Of a stretch of 64,000 nucleotides of DNA, positions 1 through 12,320 are shown piece after piece (position 1 is the first letter of the stretch; every line of letters begins with the position of its first letter). The stretch spans positions 62,152,620-62,216,619 of the forward strand of contig CM043956.1 of the NCBI GenBank assembly GCA_014529385.2, written 5' to 3'. The notes under the pieces were generated by a model. That model had not been told where the DNA came from. It ran no database searches and saw only the letters and a list, made by a program, of their open reading frames with translations. The stretch comes from Adiantum capillus-veneris (Eukaryota > Streptophyta > Polypodiopsida > Polypodiales > Pteridaceae). The translations under genes were made by a program, and so were the position numbers.

Positions 1-53
1 TAACCTAGGTTTTTTTCAAGCATTGTGAGTGACTTATAGAGGCGGGGCTAAGT

Positions 54-54
<1 letters not shown>

Positions 55-104
<50 letters not shown>
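55..104. repeat. (AG)n microsatellite
   Basis: About 25 uninterrupted AG units, followed by a GTGA-rich patch. A (TC)n tract begins about 250 bp downstream, so the two could pair as an inverted repeat. Confidence 0.95.
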
Positions 105-107
<3 letters not shown>

Positions 108-345
108 GTGTGTGAGTGTGTAATTGGCTAGATTGGTTGAGAGCATGCACACCTCTTCCATGCAGAGCTCGCTGCCCAGTGGCGGAGTCAGGCCCACTTT
201 TGTGGAACTCTAGAAGAGGGTGGATGTATAAGGGATTGCTCAACAAGGGCATCGGCGCATCAAAGTCATTTTTGACGTGTGACCAGAAAAGCGGTTTTTG
301 AGAAAATATTCCTCTGCTATGATCCTGCAACTGTGGAAGATGAAC

Positions 346-350
<5 letters not shown>

Positions 351-396
<46 letters not shown>
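351..396. repeat. (TC)n then (AC)n compound microsatellite
   Basis: TC repeat of about 28 bp running straight into an AC repeat of about 18 bp. Confidence 0.95.
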
Positions 397-397
<1 letters not shown>

Positions 398-591
398 CAA
401 ACTCTTTATCTTTGTTCTCGCTGAAATATTGCATGCAAGTGGTGATTATCATTCATGTCGATAGTACCTTGTGATCTTCATCAATACCTCTCCCGCCCTT
501 GGCCACAAAGTCCTTGTGATTGGGGCCTCCTCTTTTGCAACTCACCATGAAAACTCTAAAAGAGTCCGTAGTCTATGAAAACTGGGTATAT

Positions 592-837
592 GCATGAATA
601 GGTGGTACAACTACTTGTGTCCCGGATAGGTAGCTACCACAAGACTACACCTTGGTATTAGCTGACTGCAAGATTCTTTTGACGAGTAGTTTGCTACCAC
701 ATTACTACCCACTTGTTATTTCTTCTATCGAGTGCTAGATAATATTATCTTGATGACTTCTTCATACTCTTTTTGTGATTTTTGGTCAAGTTTGCTATTG
801 ATAGCTACCACATTGCTAGTGTACCACCTATTCATGC
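592..837. repeat. Short foldback (possible MITE remnant)
   Basis: The 18 bases at 592-609 (GCATGAATAGGTGGTACA) reappear as their exact reverse complement at 820-837. The 246-bp unit has no ORF. GCTACCACA recurs inside. Size and arms suit a small inverted-repeat element, but no target-site duplication was found, so the class is uncertain. Confidence 0.45.
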
Positions 838-1485
838 TTTTACTCAACTATTCTTTTCAAGTATGTGATGTGAAGGATATTTTTCCTTTTCCTCTTTGTT
901 TCTCAAGTGTCATGAATATACGCTGAAAGATACTTTTTGCGAGATAGACAAAATGGAGTCACTAACCCAAAAAAATTTATCTCCAATTTCAATAAAGTAC
1001 AATCTAGCACCAAAGATTACAAATACACATTGTTCATATTGGGTCCAACCTACGAGTACGATCTACCAAATCTACTTCTTCTATAACTTCCCTAGAAGCA
1101 CTTTCCATAATATCATGTATTGAAGAACCCTCCGCCCCCCTCCACGACATTGCATGCGTGCGCACACACATACACACACACACTTTTACTTGTCCAAGCA
1201 TCTATCATGGCTTAAATATTGATGACCACAAGCTGTGATTCAGAGGAAGGATCATATATGATTTTGGATAATCACGGAGTTAATATAAGGGTGGATGATT
1301 AAAGTCTCCATAAGGAATGCTTTAGAAGTTTAGAGACAATGATAGATAGATTGTAATATGCAATTTGATGCTAAATGTTTCTATTATGATTTAAGTTCTA
1401 TGTATCTTGTGGGGTTTTGCTTTTTTTTCATGATTGCTTGGAAAGATTTTCTTGGAGTTTGAAATTCCTCATTCTACAGTCAACC

Positions 1486-2060
1486 ATGGCTAGGCACATA
1501 ACCATTTATGGACGACAATGTGGCCACAAGATTGTTCTTATACCATGACAATAGTATCTATGCACTTCCTATCTCTTCTGTGATACAACATTATGAAATA
1601 ACTAATGCATTCAATTTTCATCCATTAACTCTAATGGGAGAGCAGGTGAAGATAAAGGCTACTGAACTTGTTAATGGTGAACAAATACTCCTTCTCAATC
1701 ATGGCCAATGTCAATTCTAGAAGGTTCGCATTGCTATTGAAAGCACACAAGGAATTGGAATGAAGGACACACTAGTAATAGTCCAATGGTCCCTCCAGAG
1801 TAGTCGGTATACTACATGCAATGCCTTCACAAAGCAGCCTACACATGGCACTCAAGCAAGCAAAGGATATCATTCAAGTTCAAGAGCTACATATGCATTA
1901 TGATGGACATGTGGCATTTGAGTTACCATCTTTTGATCTATTTGTGCACAAACTTATGGCAATTGCAACATGTGAATTTACCATGGAGAATAAGTTTGCA
2001 CAAATAGAGTTTTAGAATATGCTCAACAAGATGGTTCAGAAGCAAGGATATGACTGTGTA
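1486..2060 (+). pseudogene. Mutator-like transposase fragment, internally deleted
   Basis: This is a decayed relative of the transposase at 41.45-44.57 kb. The start ATG at 1,486 lines up with the ATG at 41,452 (MARHITIYG against MGRCITVFG). A frameshift follows near 1,540; the reading then continues as a match to the N-terminal domain (HPLTLMGEQVKIKATE against RPLTLSGPQVKVEAT) and meets a stop at 1,718. From 1,821 it resumes with ALKQAKD and HYDGHVAFELP. It then jumps directly to LMAIATCEFTMENKFAQIEF, which is about 325 residues further on in the full copy, so the zinc-finger region and the first part of the catalytic region are missing. No SWIM finger or 3' end is present. Non-functional. 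Confidence 0.85.
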
Positions 2061-2440
2061 TCAATGTGTGTGTGAACACATTAAAGGAAGAGTATGGATA
2101 TTTTGTTTGAGACTATTTTATTGTGTGTGAACACATTAAAAGAAGAGTATGGCTTTTTTGTTTGAGACTATTTGAGATGCAACATGGTTAGTTTGCTCCA
2201 CCATACTCTATAGAGTAAATATTGAGATCTTGATCTAATCTTTTTCACTGCTTACGCTCGCTCAGTTTCTTGTTCGCTCGGAAGTACTCGCTCGAGGATT
2301 GGGATTCCTCATCTGGTGGAAATTTTGAAATTTTGAGTTGACCAGTGTGTTCAGAAGGTAGGTTTTACCCTATTTTCACCTAAAAAGTGGAAATTTGACC
2401 ATATCTTGATAGGATAAGGCCAGATAGACTGAAATTGTGA
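2060..2440. other. Non-coding; possible Mutator-like terminus near 2,250-2,310
   Basis: Contains two copies of a GTGTGTGAACACATTAAA segment about 60 bp apart (from 2,067). At 2,250-2,310 there is a run of TCGCTCG/CGCTCGG motifs ending in GGGATTCC. A similar run lies at 44,955-44,992, downstream of the other transposase copy. This could be the shared 3' terminal region of that family, but no partner terminus was found. Confidence 0.3.
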
Positions 2441-3540
2441 GACATCTTACCCACATTGTTCCAAGGCATTATTTTAAGACCAAAGCCATAGGATGCCTAC
2501 ATGAGCATGATCTGCATGATATATTGAGTGACTGAGAGAGGTTTCATCTCAATTGGGTGAGAAAATTGGGTTCTAAGTAGACCTTAGCACTTTTGACTGA
2601 AAAAGGCTAGAACAGCTAAAATTGGGGTCTTTTGAAATCCAAACCAAAACCTAAGCATAGCACTGGGTTGCTGACATCAAGGGGAAGCTGGGTCAAGTCT
2701 GGGGTCAAACAGGCCCAAAAGACATCCTACGTTGTGTTTTGGGTGATCTGGCACTCCAAATCCATATTTGAGCATACCAAAGGGATCAGCACCTCAAGAG
2801 GACTCTATTCTTTGCATTTGAAGCCATTTTGAGCAATAATACATGCTACGTGTAGAATGTCTAATGCATGAATTTGAAACCAGAAACTGACTGTAGACAT
2901 AGCAGGGTGTTGTATAGCCTGAGGCAAGCCTCCTAGTCAATTTTGGTCCAAATTGGAGTTGATTTGACTGGTCAGACCAACATTAGACTACCGGAATAGA
3001 TTTTTGATCTATTGACCAGCTTATAGGTGTCCAAATCAAAAAGTAAAAACAACTGTGGACTCAGCGCATCTAGGGGAATCCATAGTGCAAAAATCATGCA
3101 AAACAGAGCAGGAGAAATCCTACGCATAGGATGTCTACTGGGGCTTAGTGAAGAGAAAATTTGTCTGAGGTTATACAGAGATGTTCCATTTGACTTGAAT
3201 ATTCTAGAACTTCTTTCAAAAGTGAATTTGGACCTTGTTTGACCTTTTGACGGAGCAAAGACTGAATTCAGACTTTTCAGGTATATTGATCAACATCCGA
3301 GGGAAGTACAGTTTCAGATTAGCAGACCTAATCCAGAACTTCAGAAGTGTATAAATACAGCAGTGATTGAGGTTAACTCTCCAGCTATACCAATCATTAC
3401 TAAAACCACCTCTAGCGGTTAGATGCTTGATTCGATTGCCGAAATTAAACGCTTGTGTATAGGTATATTCAGCGGCAAAGCAAGAAGTTGTGCGGAAACT
3501 GATCCTCTGCCAGTTGAGTGGTTGGATTTGTGTTAAATTG
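2440..3540 (+). repeat. Leader/LTR region of element A with palindrome-bearing repeats
   Basis: AT-rich DNA upstream of the gag of element A. Related short palindromic motifs recur, the clearest being CCTACGCATAGG followed by ATGTCT at about 3,119-3,136, with weaker versions near 2,490, 2,720 and 2,845. Blocks around 2,632 and 3,027 resemble each other. A TATA-like TATAAATA lies near 3,351. The 5' LTR should be in this interval, but I could not place its edges because no matching 3' LTR was recognised. Confidence 0.45.
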
Positions 3541-3554
3541 CATTGATAAGTTTG

Positions 3555-6500
3555 ATGAATTTAAGATCAGGAAGACACATCTTTAGAGACCAAAAGGTGG
3601 CAGGTGATCATGGTAGCTTAGTGTCCACCGAAGAGAGTGTAACTCAGGCAAGGCTAGATCCACTAGCACCGATTATTGAGGAGGATAGTGATACTGACAC
3701 TTCATCAGATAAGTCCTTCTTCATGATGGGTAGTCAACAGCCGGGAGGTTTCACCTATGAAGGACCAATGCCAGGAGAAAACACCTCCCTAAATCCTTTG
3801 AATGATTCCAAGTTCACTGTAATCTTGTTAGAAGGAACAAACTCGAGGGGAGCCCTAGTTTATTCTTACTATCGAGGACGCAAGTGTATTTGTATTGAAG
3901 AAAGACCGGCTTAGAGACTGGAGATAATTCAAGTCCATGATGATGGAGATAGATTCCAAGACGAAAAGGGGAACCATTATCTGATAGTTAGTAACCCTGA
4001 GGAATACAATAGATATGGAGATAACGTGGCAAGAGGGAAAATGGTTTCAGAAACTCAAGAACCGCCTCCAAACATTGATCGACCTGGAGCGCTTTTTATG
4101 TATGATAAGAAAACAACCAAGGTCTCAACTTATAATGAGAATGTGGGAATTTACGAGCATGAGAGCAAGGAAATAGTCTCTTACTTTCGTTGCAAAGAAC
4201 CCTATCCAAACGAATTAAGCAAAGACAAGGTTCTTTACTTATTCTCTTATGAAATTGCTATGGGGAAGGATATCGTTTTTGTTGATAGGTACGGGCGAGA
4301 ATACAAACGTATTCTCCTAGAGGAGGTAGAAAAGGCAACAGTTCTAGAAGCATCAACATATGCCCCCAAAGAAGTGCCAATAGCCACCTACACCCCTAGC
4401 AAGTTGACAAATCCCTTTTCAGAGGAGTATGACGCTACCTCACATTCTACCCGACATCAAACATTCAATAACCAAAACCAACCAACAACTCAGCCATCAT
4501 TGCAGGCATGGCTTCGACAAAGTGCAACATTAGAACAAGACCGAAACCGAGATGGTTATCAAGCCGCACGGGGGATAAGGGATTTACAAGAACAACCACT
4601 CTATTCACAGTATCATGGCGAGAGTAAGCCAAAAACACATGGGTCAACAGAGCCTGGAAGACCACCCATAGAGCGAGTTCGAAGAGATGAACCATATCTT
4701 CCAAGAACCGTCAGAAATTACGGCTTAGGAGCACCACTGGGAGAGGAACCGGCTTACTACCAAAGGCCAGAGGAGGTATATCGATTAGGACGAGGAGATC
4801 CAATGATAAGATTTGTAAACCATCATAGAATTAGACCTTCTCAAGTGCAAAAATGGGTACACAAGAAATACACGGGAAACAGAGATCCTAGAGATCATGT
4901 AGCAGCCTTTGTGCGTGTAATTAGAGTTGAAGAGGTGTTAGATTTCCCTACCCAATTTTCAAGGTTTGGAATGACCCTAGAGGATGATGCAGCTACTTGG
5001 TTTGACTCCGTGGAGCGTAGAGACTTTGAGTCTATGGAGGAGGTGTTTGACAAGTTTATTGAGGAATTCTCACAAAGGGGGATAGCTCATAATACAGTCT
5101 CACAAATCCATAAATTCAAACAGAAAGACGAGAAATCTGTGTGAAAGGCAGTCCTACGACTAAAAACATATGTTAAGTTGTGCCCTGTGGAAGAACTGCC
5201 AACTCAGTCCAGACTTATGCTTATATTTATTCAAGGAATAAGGAATGCAGATCTCCAGAAGGACTTACATATGAAGAGGAGCACGACGTTAAACGAGTTA
5301 ACTAAGGAGTCTCTTTACCTTGTAGACAATTGTGCGGTCTACAAAGAGGATGAATTCAAGGATCTCGACGATGATTCATCCTCACAAACAAAGTGGAAGC
5401 AAGTCTGCTAAGACAGCACCGAAAGGAGAAGTAGCTGTAAGCCAGGAGCATCTTGTAGAGGAAGTGCTAAAAAAGATTAACCTGTATGCCAAACCACAGT
5501 CTAAATAGCCAAAGTGGTGTGCTATTGAACAAAAATGGACAAACTATGGGATGGAGCAATGCTATTATAACAAGGGGTATGTGAGAGAACGACCTTATGC
5601 TCCCCAAGCGCACATGTAGCATCTCCTCAACTTCCACCGATGCCTAGGTATCAAGCAGGCAACCTACTAGGACCTGTAGGTGTATAAAGACCACAACCAG
5701 TGTTGGGGCAACAACCCCCCCTACCAGGATTACGACCAGCCGCATAAGATACACACCAACCGTAACCGAATCAGAAGAGAAGGCTTTGGTGCCTATGCAT
5801 GCATATTATGAAGATCCCAATGGATATGCTGCAAATCCTGCCTATTATCCACCGGAAGAACCCTCAACGCCAGAACCATGGAGCATGATTAGGAGGTGCA
5901 GGACCACCAACAACTGCAGAGGCAGCGGGAGAAGGAAGATATAGCTTGGATGAACGAACATTGTTGTTCATAGACAACGGAGGCATGGGCGGGCAGAGAC
6001 ATGCATACCAACAAAGAGGAGCTCAAGGAGCACCTCAACAGCCTAAAGGACCCTACTACAAGTGTGGTGGAGACCATTGGCTAAGAGACTGTCCTCATGA
6101 TGAAATCATTAGAGTCAACGCATATTGCACCGAGTGTGGAGTTACTCATTTGATTCCTGATTGCCCTAAGAACCCGAGCAAAGGAGCAAAAACTACCTTG
6201 AACATGATGGAAGCAGTGCCTTTCAGTGGAGGGTCAGAAAACGAGACAATCATACCTATTCAGGCAGTGACGCGAGCCCAAGCTCAAAGAATGACGAATG
6301 AACCCATAATTGAAGAGCCAAAAACCGATGCCCCAAGTTTAGAAACGAAAAATCAGAGAAGCACTTGGAAAGCTAGGAAGGCGCGTATGAAAGCCAGGAG
6401 AACGAGCGTAAACAGCTCTATCCGAGGAGTTAAAACACACAAAGGATAGATTAGAGCGGTTAGAGGATCTAGCTAGTCTAAGCTCACACACTGCGGCAAA

Positions 6501-6864
6501 CGTAGCACCCAAGGAAATAGCAGAACCCAAAAGTGCAGGATCAGGAGGATCACTGTTGGCAGAAAAGTTAAATGAGCAGTTAGATGCACTTTTAAAAGCT
6601 TACGAAGCCAAACTAAAAGAGAACCAAACCCAAGAGCAAAGATGGATGACTTATCCATATGCTGAAATAGAAAAACAGAGGTTAAAAATGTGTAGAAAGA
6701 TGATTGAAACAACTCAATCATTGATGGAAACCCCGATTGGTAAACCTACAAGTTGGCATGAAGTACCAACTCCAACCCCTATTAAACCAACTTTAGGGAC
6801 ACGAGTAGAAACGAAGGGGAGACTCACGAATGCCTCTGAGTCTAGGGGAGAGAGCCTACCATAG
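3555..6864 (+). pseudogene. gag: Ty3/gypsy gag (element A), decayed
   Basis: Structural capsid/nucleocapsid polyprotein of an LTR retrotransposon. The start ATG at 3,555 opens with MNLRSGRH. In-frame stops occur at 3,912 (TAG), 5,142 (TGA) and 5,409 (TAA), yet the same frame carries recognisable protein on either side and again from 5,946 to 6,446. The capsid core lies around 4,810-5,400 (QVQKWVHKKYTGNRDPRDH, then ATWFDSV). Two zinc-knuckle-like motifs of the form C-x2-C-x3-H-x4-C are at about 6,050-6,170; the first has Tyr in place of its leading Cys. A Lys/Glu-rich tail continues to 6,864 in another frame. The downstream protease and RT were separated from it by insertion of element C at 7,010-7,014. 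Confidence 0.85.
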
Positions 6865-7014
6865 TGCCAAATACAACAGATGAGGCAAGTGAGGGGTTCC
6901 AGCCTAAAACATTGGTAGAAATGGGTAAGGATTGTAACGGTCTAGATGATCTGTGGAAGTAAATCCGTGAGGCCAATGAAGCTAACAGGGTAAGTTACCA
7001 CATGAATATCACGA

Positions 7015-7596
7015 TGTCGAGGGACATGTGTTCGCTACGTGAGCCGGGCAGGTGCCGGGCCTCTTGCTGTTGGAGGTGTGAAAGAGAGATAACAAGAACA
7101 ACAAATGCAACTGAATCTAGAAATCACCATAATCATCAATTAATTGATTAATATGTCTTGAGTACTAGCCAAGGCGGGCTGTTAACAGCACCAACACTTG
7201 GATCAATTGGAAAATAGGAGTTTAAGCTCCCTTTACAGATTAGCCGGGCCGTTAATGACACCAAGCTTACTAAAACGCTTAATTAATTTCTTTAGACTGA
7301 TGACGTTGATGATAATTCTTCTGCCGCTTTAAACTGTCTTTCAATTACCTTGTTCAATTTCCTTCAAGAGCTCTCTACAATGCTCCTTTTCCTTGCTTAA
7401 CCTTTTGCTCGACAAGAGAGAGACTTCATGCTTGCTTAGCTTCACTTCACCTCTCCGAGAGTCTTACTTCTCAAGCACGAGAGAGTGAGCCTTCACTTTC
7501 TTCCTTCGATTATGCAACCGTCCTTTTCCTTGCCCTCACAAGAATACCATTCTCCTCTCGTAACCTCTTCTTCTTGCCTTGCTTTGCTCTTCTTCA

Positions 7597-7632
<36 letters not shown>

Positions 7633-9132
7633 CGCCTTGCTTTGTATGTTCAAGCTCGAGAGGGAGAGAGAGTAGCTTTCTTGCCTCGAGGACGAGAGCG
7701 AGAGAGATGGAGCTCTTCCCGTTATGCCTTGCCTTGCCAAGCTTTTCCTCCTCTTGTTATCTGGACCTCCTCGTTTTCTCCTCAAGCTTGTTTTCTTGCA
7801 ATACCCTTGCATGAAAAAGGCATCCTCCTATATATAGAGTGCCCCCTCCCTTAGCAACGATGGCACTAGGGAGGCGTAATACTACCTCTAGATGACAAGG
7901 CAGTGGCCAAAATAACGTGGTCAAAATCTGGCCGAAATGGCTCCAAAGCTGGTCGCGTTGTCGAGATGAACAAATTTTGTTTCATGGCCGACACGAACCG
8001 ATGTGCGAGCTAGCCAATGCAATATTCTTCTCTTGCTTGCGCCCTCCCTGATCGCTGCTTGCCCGTCATGCTATTATTTTCTTCCTTGCTTTTACACACA
8101 AAAGCCCTTATTTTCCTTTAATGGGTGGCCATAAGCTTGGTCCCTTGGGCGGCCCTTAAACTTTGGTTGCTCTTGGGCATTGGGCGGCCATCCTTTTAAT
8201 GGATTTTGGGCAAGCGGCCCTTGTAAAGGGCATCAAATTTGGCATACAAATTTACCAAAGCATTGCCAAGCACATGTTTCTCCAGTAGCCCTGTCTAGCT
8301 AAGCTTATCCCACAATCAATACGCCCCATGAGACGACATTTCGGACTGTGAGGTCATCAAGTGCTTTTGTACTGGCACCACTTTTAGCATGCATAATCTA
8401 GCATGGCTTTGCTAAGAATGACATTTTGATGCTTCTCGAGCTTATTACACTTAGCATAATTATCATCCAAGGCACTGAGCACATCAGTCGCATCTTCATT
8501 AGCTAGTCATGAAATACAGTTTAATTGAAGCACCAGTTAACAGTGCACTGCAAGAGATGAAATACCTAACAAGATTCCGGTTCCCAAAACCTCATTGAAG
8601 CTCAAAATTTCCCATATGACACTCCGTACGAGCCGACCAGATTGTTACGGAACCGGCCCCCGGTGAATCTTTTACGGCCAATAACTTGGCAACCGTAATT
8701 CCGATCTTTGATCTGAAAAGACCGACGTGCTCCAGAAAGTGAGCACTTCAAGCCCGTGTATTCCTTTCATTTTTTTCACCTCAGCTGCAGTTTCCCAATC
8801 CGGTACGGATCTACAATCGACTCAAACTTCAATATGCCATAACTTCTTCATTATAGCTCCAATCGACGAGCCGTAAAGACAGGCCGATAGAGCGCTTCAA
8901 GCACTGCAGCTCTAGATCATAATCTTCCATCTGTGATCACTTAAAGCATACTCATTTTTGGCATCATTAAGGCATCTGTTGGCCCTTTTAAGTCTCATCT
9001 GGCATACATTAATCATTAAGCTTGGCCTGTTAACAAGCCCTGATCACTGACCATTAAATGTGTAGGCTTCAAAGAAGCTTAGCTTGCATTTCTCTGCTCT
9101 TTTTCTCTATGTGGCAGCAGAGCTGCACGACA
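7015..9132 (-). repeat. 3' LTR of element C
   Basis: Begins TGTCGAGGG and ends CACGACA on the plus strand, with the polypurine tract immediately outside at 9,133. It holds a (GA)n tract of about 30 bp at 7,600-7,631 and a TATA-like CTATATATAG at 7,828-7,837 (minus-strand promoter). It also has AGAG/TCTC-rich flanks that create long spurious ORFs. Alignable along its length with 11,701-13,912. Confidence 0.92.
7828..7837 (-). promoter_or_regulatory. TATA box of element C LTR
   Basis: CTATATATAG, a symmetric TATA motif, conserved at the same place in the other LTR (12,599-12,608). On the minus strand it sits about 1.3 kb into the LTR, so U3 would be long. Confidence 0.5.
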
Positions 9133-9144
9133 TCCACCCCCTCT
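9133..9144 (-). promoter_or_regulatory. Polypurine tract of element C
   Basis: Reads AGAGGGGGTGGA on the minus strand, directly before the 3' LTR. It would prime plus-strand DNA synthesis. The same junction (CACGACA then TCCACTCCCTCT) recurs at 48,162-48,180 in a related relic. Confidence 0.75.
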
Positions 9145-10080
9145 GAACCTGCAGAGCTTTCGGTCTGTGCCAACTGCACTCAAATTTTCATCTACTAAAG
9201 GTACCTTAAGCTCTTTCCATCATTAGACTCACATTACTGGTAAACATATGAAAAACAAAATAAGGCTTATATCCTATCATCAATGTTCTAGGTTGATCAT
9301 TAGGTAGTTGTCCATCAAAAATATTTGAATTGTATCTGCCGTATCTTTAAAGCATTCAATTATGGATAATCTGTTAAGTGAACCCCGCCAGACTCAAGTG
9401 CTCCAGTTAATGATGCACACGGCTTGACCATTAAGCTCTCTTTAAGGAAACCTGTCAAGATCAAGTATGCCTTACTCTGTCTGCACACGAAATGCCCGTC
9501 AAGTACTTTACTTGAAGTTCTGTTAGCAGAACCAACTCAAAATATGTGAAGATACTTCATCAATTGTCCAAAGAAGTCAGTTGGAAGCCAACCATGTACT
9601 CTTATTAAATGCATAACCAAACACTCTTTTGACTTAACATAATCTAGAAAACAAAACCTTGCATCATGCAGCCTGCTACATCAGGCATCTGGTATCCTTT
9701 GCATCTGCAACTTGCACTTTAGTAACCCCCATGATCAAATGGGATAATAAGGAATTTCCCACACACTAGAGCATCATAACATCCACATGAGCATACATTT
9801 CCGGTATCAATCAACATCAAGAATTTCTGGTGCAAATATGCTACCCCTGGTTCAGCTAGCACACAATTACTATGCATACTTAACAACATCCATCCATATT
9901 GAATCTGCTTTTGAATATCCTTAGAATATCCTGGATCAAACACCATCAAGATCACATAGCATTGATGGACTCCACAATATACTAGAGTTTCACCTGAAGC
10001 ATAGTGCATCACCCACATTTCGTAAACTGTTGGCAACTTAAGCTCGTTACCAGAAAGCATGAAAGAAATCTGGCTCCCTT
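9145..10080 (-). other. 3' untranslated/decayed region of element C
   Basis: Between the acidic ORF and the polypurine tract. A short block at about 10,080-10,150 (minus) continues the protein match to the 29.1-kb copy (WLDLDAI and DAYVNDVL against WLGLDSI and DAYVSNVM). The longer minus-strand ORF at 9,719-10,129 is in a different frame and matches nothing I recognise. Confidence 0.5.
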
Positions 10081-10153
10081 TTACTAGCAGCCAAGACATC
10101 ATTGACATAAGCATCAATAGGAATAGCATCCAAATCCAGCCACATCTGGCACA

Positions 10154-11160
10154 CTATCCAAGCAAATGAAAAACCCTGTGCATTTTATGCAGTATCAAGG
10201 ACGATTTAGCATCATCACCCCCTCTAGATTCATAGCCATCATGAAAAAACTTGGGAGTCTCTTGACCTGTATCATCAGACAAATTTTCACTTGTTGAGAT
10301 TTCAGCTTGGTCATGAAAAACAGCTTTATCCTGTAGATCTTCATCTATAGCATCCTTAGAAAAATCAGCCTTGGAAGTCTCAACATTCATCAAAATTGTA
10401 GGAGTTATCTCCTCATGCAGCCCTTGTAGAAGCATAAATGTAAAATCCCTGTCGATAACATGTTCACAATCGGCATGATCTGAGGAATCTTCATACTCAT
10501 CCATATCATCCTCTGCTTCCTCATCTGCACTTAATGATACATTATAGAACTGTAAAGGCTCATCTGGCACCCCCTCTAAAGAGGTATACGCATCATAAAG
10601 CTCCTCTATACTGCCATAAACAACTCCTTCAGATCTAGACAGAAATTCACCGATTATAGCATCCTCTTTTGTGATAGCATCATCTGCAAGCATATTGTTA
10701 GTAGCAATCATAGGTTCATTGACATCCACAGGCTTATCCTGTGCTAGATCCACAATCTTAGTCACTTCATCAGCTACTGTGTATATAATAGCTTTATTTA
10801 TGCAATCATCTGTAGTAGACATGTTATCCTGCTCGGCTATAGTGCAAATAGTTTCAGTAATATCCTATAGTGGCCCATCTGCTTGATGAACTCCTTTAGA
10901 ATAACCCATGTCAAGTTCAAAAACTTGCGAACCACTTGCTGCACAGTCTATGTCTTCACTGGAACCATTATTAGAGGTAGCGTCCATGCAAGGAATCTTT
11001 GAAAAGAATTCATATAAATCTGTTTCAACATTAAATTCATTGTTTAGCTTTTCTTTGTTGCTCAAATTAATCTCCTCTGAAACTGAATCTGCTACTTCCA
11101 GCTTAGCGTTCTCTTTGGCTTTACTTCTTGCAAAAATATGCTCCCAGAATTCATCATAGC
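10154..11160 (-). pseudogene. Acidic ORF of element C, unknown function
   Basis: The clearest stretch is 10,154-10,822, with further coding in the same element up to 11,160 broken by stops near 10,865. The product is very rich in Asp/Glu (for example DEYEDSSDHADCEHVID) with no metal-binding or catalytic signature. It is conserved in a second family member on the plus strand at 28.7-29.2 kb, which aligns over more than 100 residues including DEDLQ, ESRGGDD/AVRGGDD and the C-terminal hydrophobic end. It occupies the position expected of the C-terminal part of a gag polyprotein. A role in particle assembly is a guess from position only. Confidence 0.6.
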
Positions 11161-11226
11161 TGAGGATCTACATCTGATCCCTTTCACCTTTACTCAAGAC
11201 AACCTTATTTCGTTCAGTAATCTTCT

Positions 11227-11655
11227 TTATTTAATTTCCCGATCTAGAATCCTTGAGCTCTCGTAAATAAATTCCTTTGCAAAATACTCCCACCGTGTGG
11301 GATATTCTTCTGCCAGTTCTTGAACGTGCATTTTAAAATCCAAGTTTACAACCTCCTTAAAAGCTGCAATCATCCGATATTCTGGAACATTTCGACTCTT
11401 CATCTCAGCTTCGTAACATGCAATAAAACCTTCTGGATCATATCCCTGAAAAACATAATACTTCTCACATACAACATCAAGTGCTAGCTCTACAACATCA
11501 TCAATCTGCTTTTTTATATGCATGGCTTTTGCTTCCTGTAGATACCCCTGAACCAATTCCATCATTTTTGGCAAATCTGTAACTGCCAGATTTTTATCAA
11601 ATCCATTGGCATTGAAATCTTCAATAAACTACTTTAACTGTTCTGCAATCTCCAT
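11227..11655 (-). pseudogene. gag-like gene of element C
   Basis: Starts at an ATG (11,655-11,653, minus strand) shortly after the LTR and primer site, with an in-frame TAG at codon 9. From 11,574 to 11,227 it is open and reads like a plant retrotransposon gag capsid N-terminal domain. The motif FQGYDPEGFIACYEAEM corresponds to the usual F-x-G-x-D-P-x-x-W/Y-x-x-x-E pattern, followed by a helical region with AAFKEV and WEYFAKEF. Related fragments occur at 20.5-20.7 kb (YKAEMTSRGVPKDQM, plus strand) and 48.6-48.9 kb (FFEGNDPKG, minus strand). Confidence 0.75.
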
Positions 11656-11683
11656 CTTTACCTCCCGCCCCGGCTCGTTTCAA

Positions 11684-11698
11684 GTCGGGTTCACCAAA
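11684..11698 (-). promoter_or_regulatory. Putative primer-binding site of element C
   Basis: Minus strand reads TTTGGTGAACCCGAC right after the 5' LTR end. TGG plus a sequence complementary to a tRNA 3' end (GGGTTCACCA) is what a tRNA primer site should look like. The tRNA was not identified. Confidence 0.55.
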
Positions 11699-11700
11699 GA

Positions 11701-12320
11701 TGTCGGGGGATATGTGTTCTCTACGTGAGCCGGGCAGGCGCCGGGCCTCTTGCTGTGGGAGGTGTGTAAGAGAGATAACAAGAACAACAAATGCAACTGA
11801 ATATGGAAATCACCATAATCATCAACTAATCGATTAATATGTATGAGTACTAGCCAAGGTGGGCTGTTAACAGCACCAACACTTGGATCAATTGGAAAAT
11901 AGGAGTTTAAGCTCCCTTTACAGATTAGCCGGGCTGTTAATGGCACCGGGCTTACTAAAACGCTTAATTAATTTCTTTAGACTGATGACATTGATGATAA
12001 TTCTTCTGCTGCTTTAAACTGTCTTTGAATTACCCGCTTCAATTGCCTTCAAGAGCTCTCTGCAATGCTCCTTTTCCTAAGCTTAACCTTGTTTTATCCT
12101 TGCCTTTTTAATCACGGTTACTCGCCTTATGCTTGACAAGAGAGAGACTTCATCCTTGGTTAGCTTCACTTCACCTCTCCGAGAGTCTTACTTCTCAAGC
12201 ACGAGAGAGTGAGCCTTCACTTTCTTCCTTCAATTATGCAATCGTCCTTTTCCTTGCCTTCACAAGAATACCACTCTCCTCTTGTAACGTCTTCTTCTTG
12301 CCTTGCTTTGCTGTTGTTCA

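Larger units (their letters stand above)
1..1480. other. Non-coding stretch with microsatellites and a short foldback
   Basis: No convincing gene. The ORFs here are short and several are translations of simple repeats. Visible structure is limited to an (AG)n tract near 55-104, a (TC)n/(AC)n tract at 351-396, an inverted repeat at 592-837, and a short CA-rich patch around 1,160-1,185. Confidence 0.7.

Noticed and set aside
34-464. ORFs on both strands rich in Glu-Arg, Ser-Leu or Thr-His
   Set aside because: They are translations of (AG)n, (TC)n and (AC)n tracts; no codon structure outside the repeats.
2300-3540. Exact 5' LTR of element A
   Set aside because: No repeat partner, TG/CA ends or primer site could be fixed; the LTR at 17,614-18,537 does not match this region.
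7485-7854. ORFs of ~70-110 residues in several frames
   Set aside because: They lie in the LTR of element C and overlap its GA microsatellite; mirrored at 12,133-12,608 in the other LTR with different ends.
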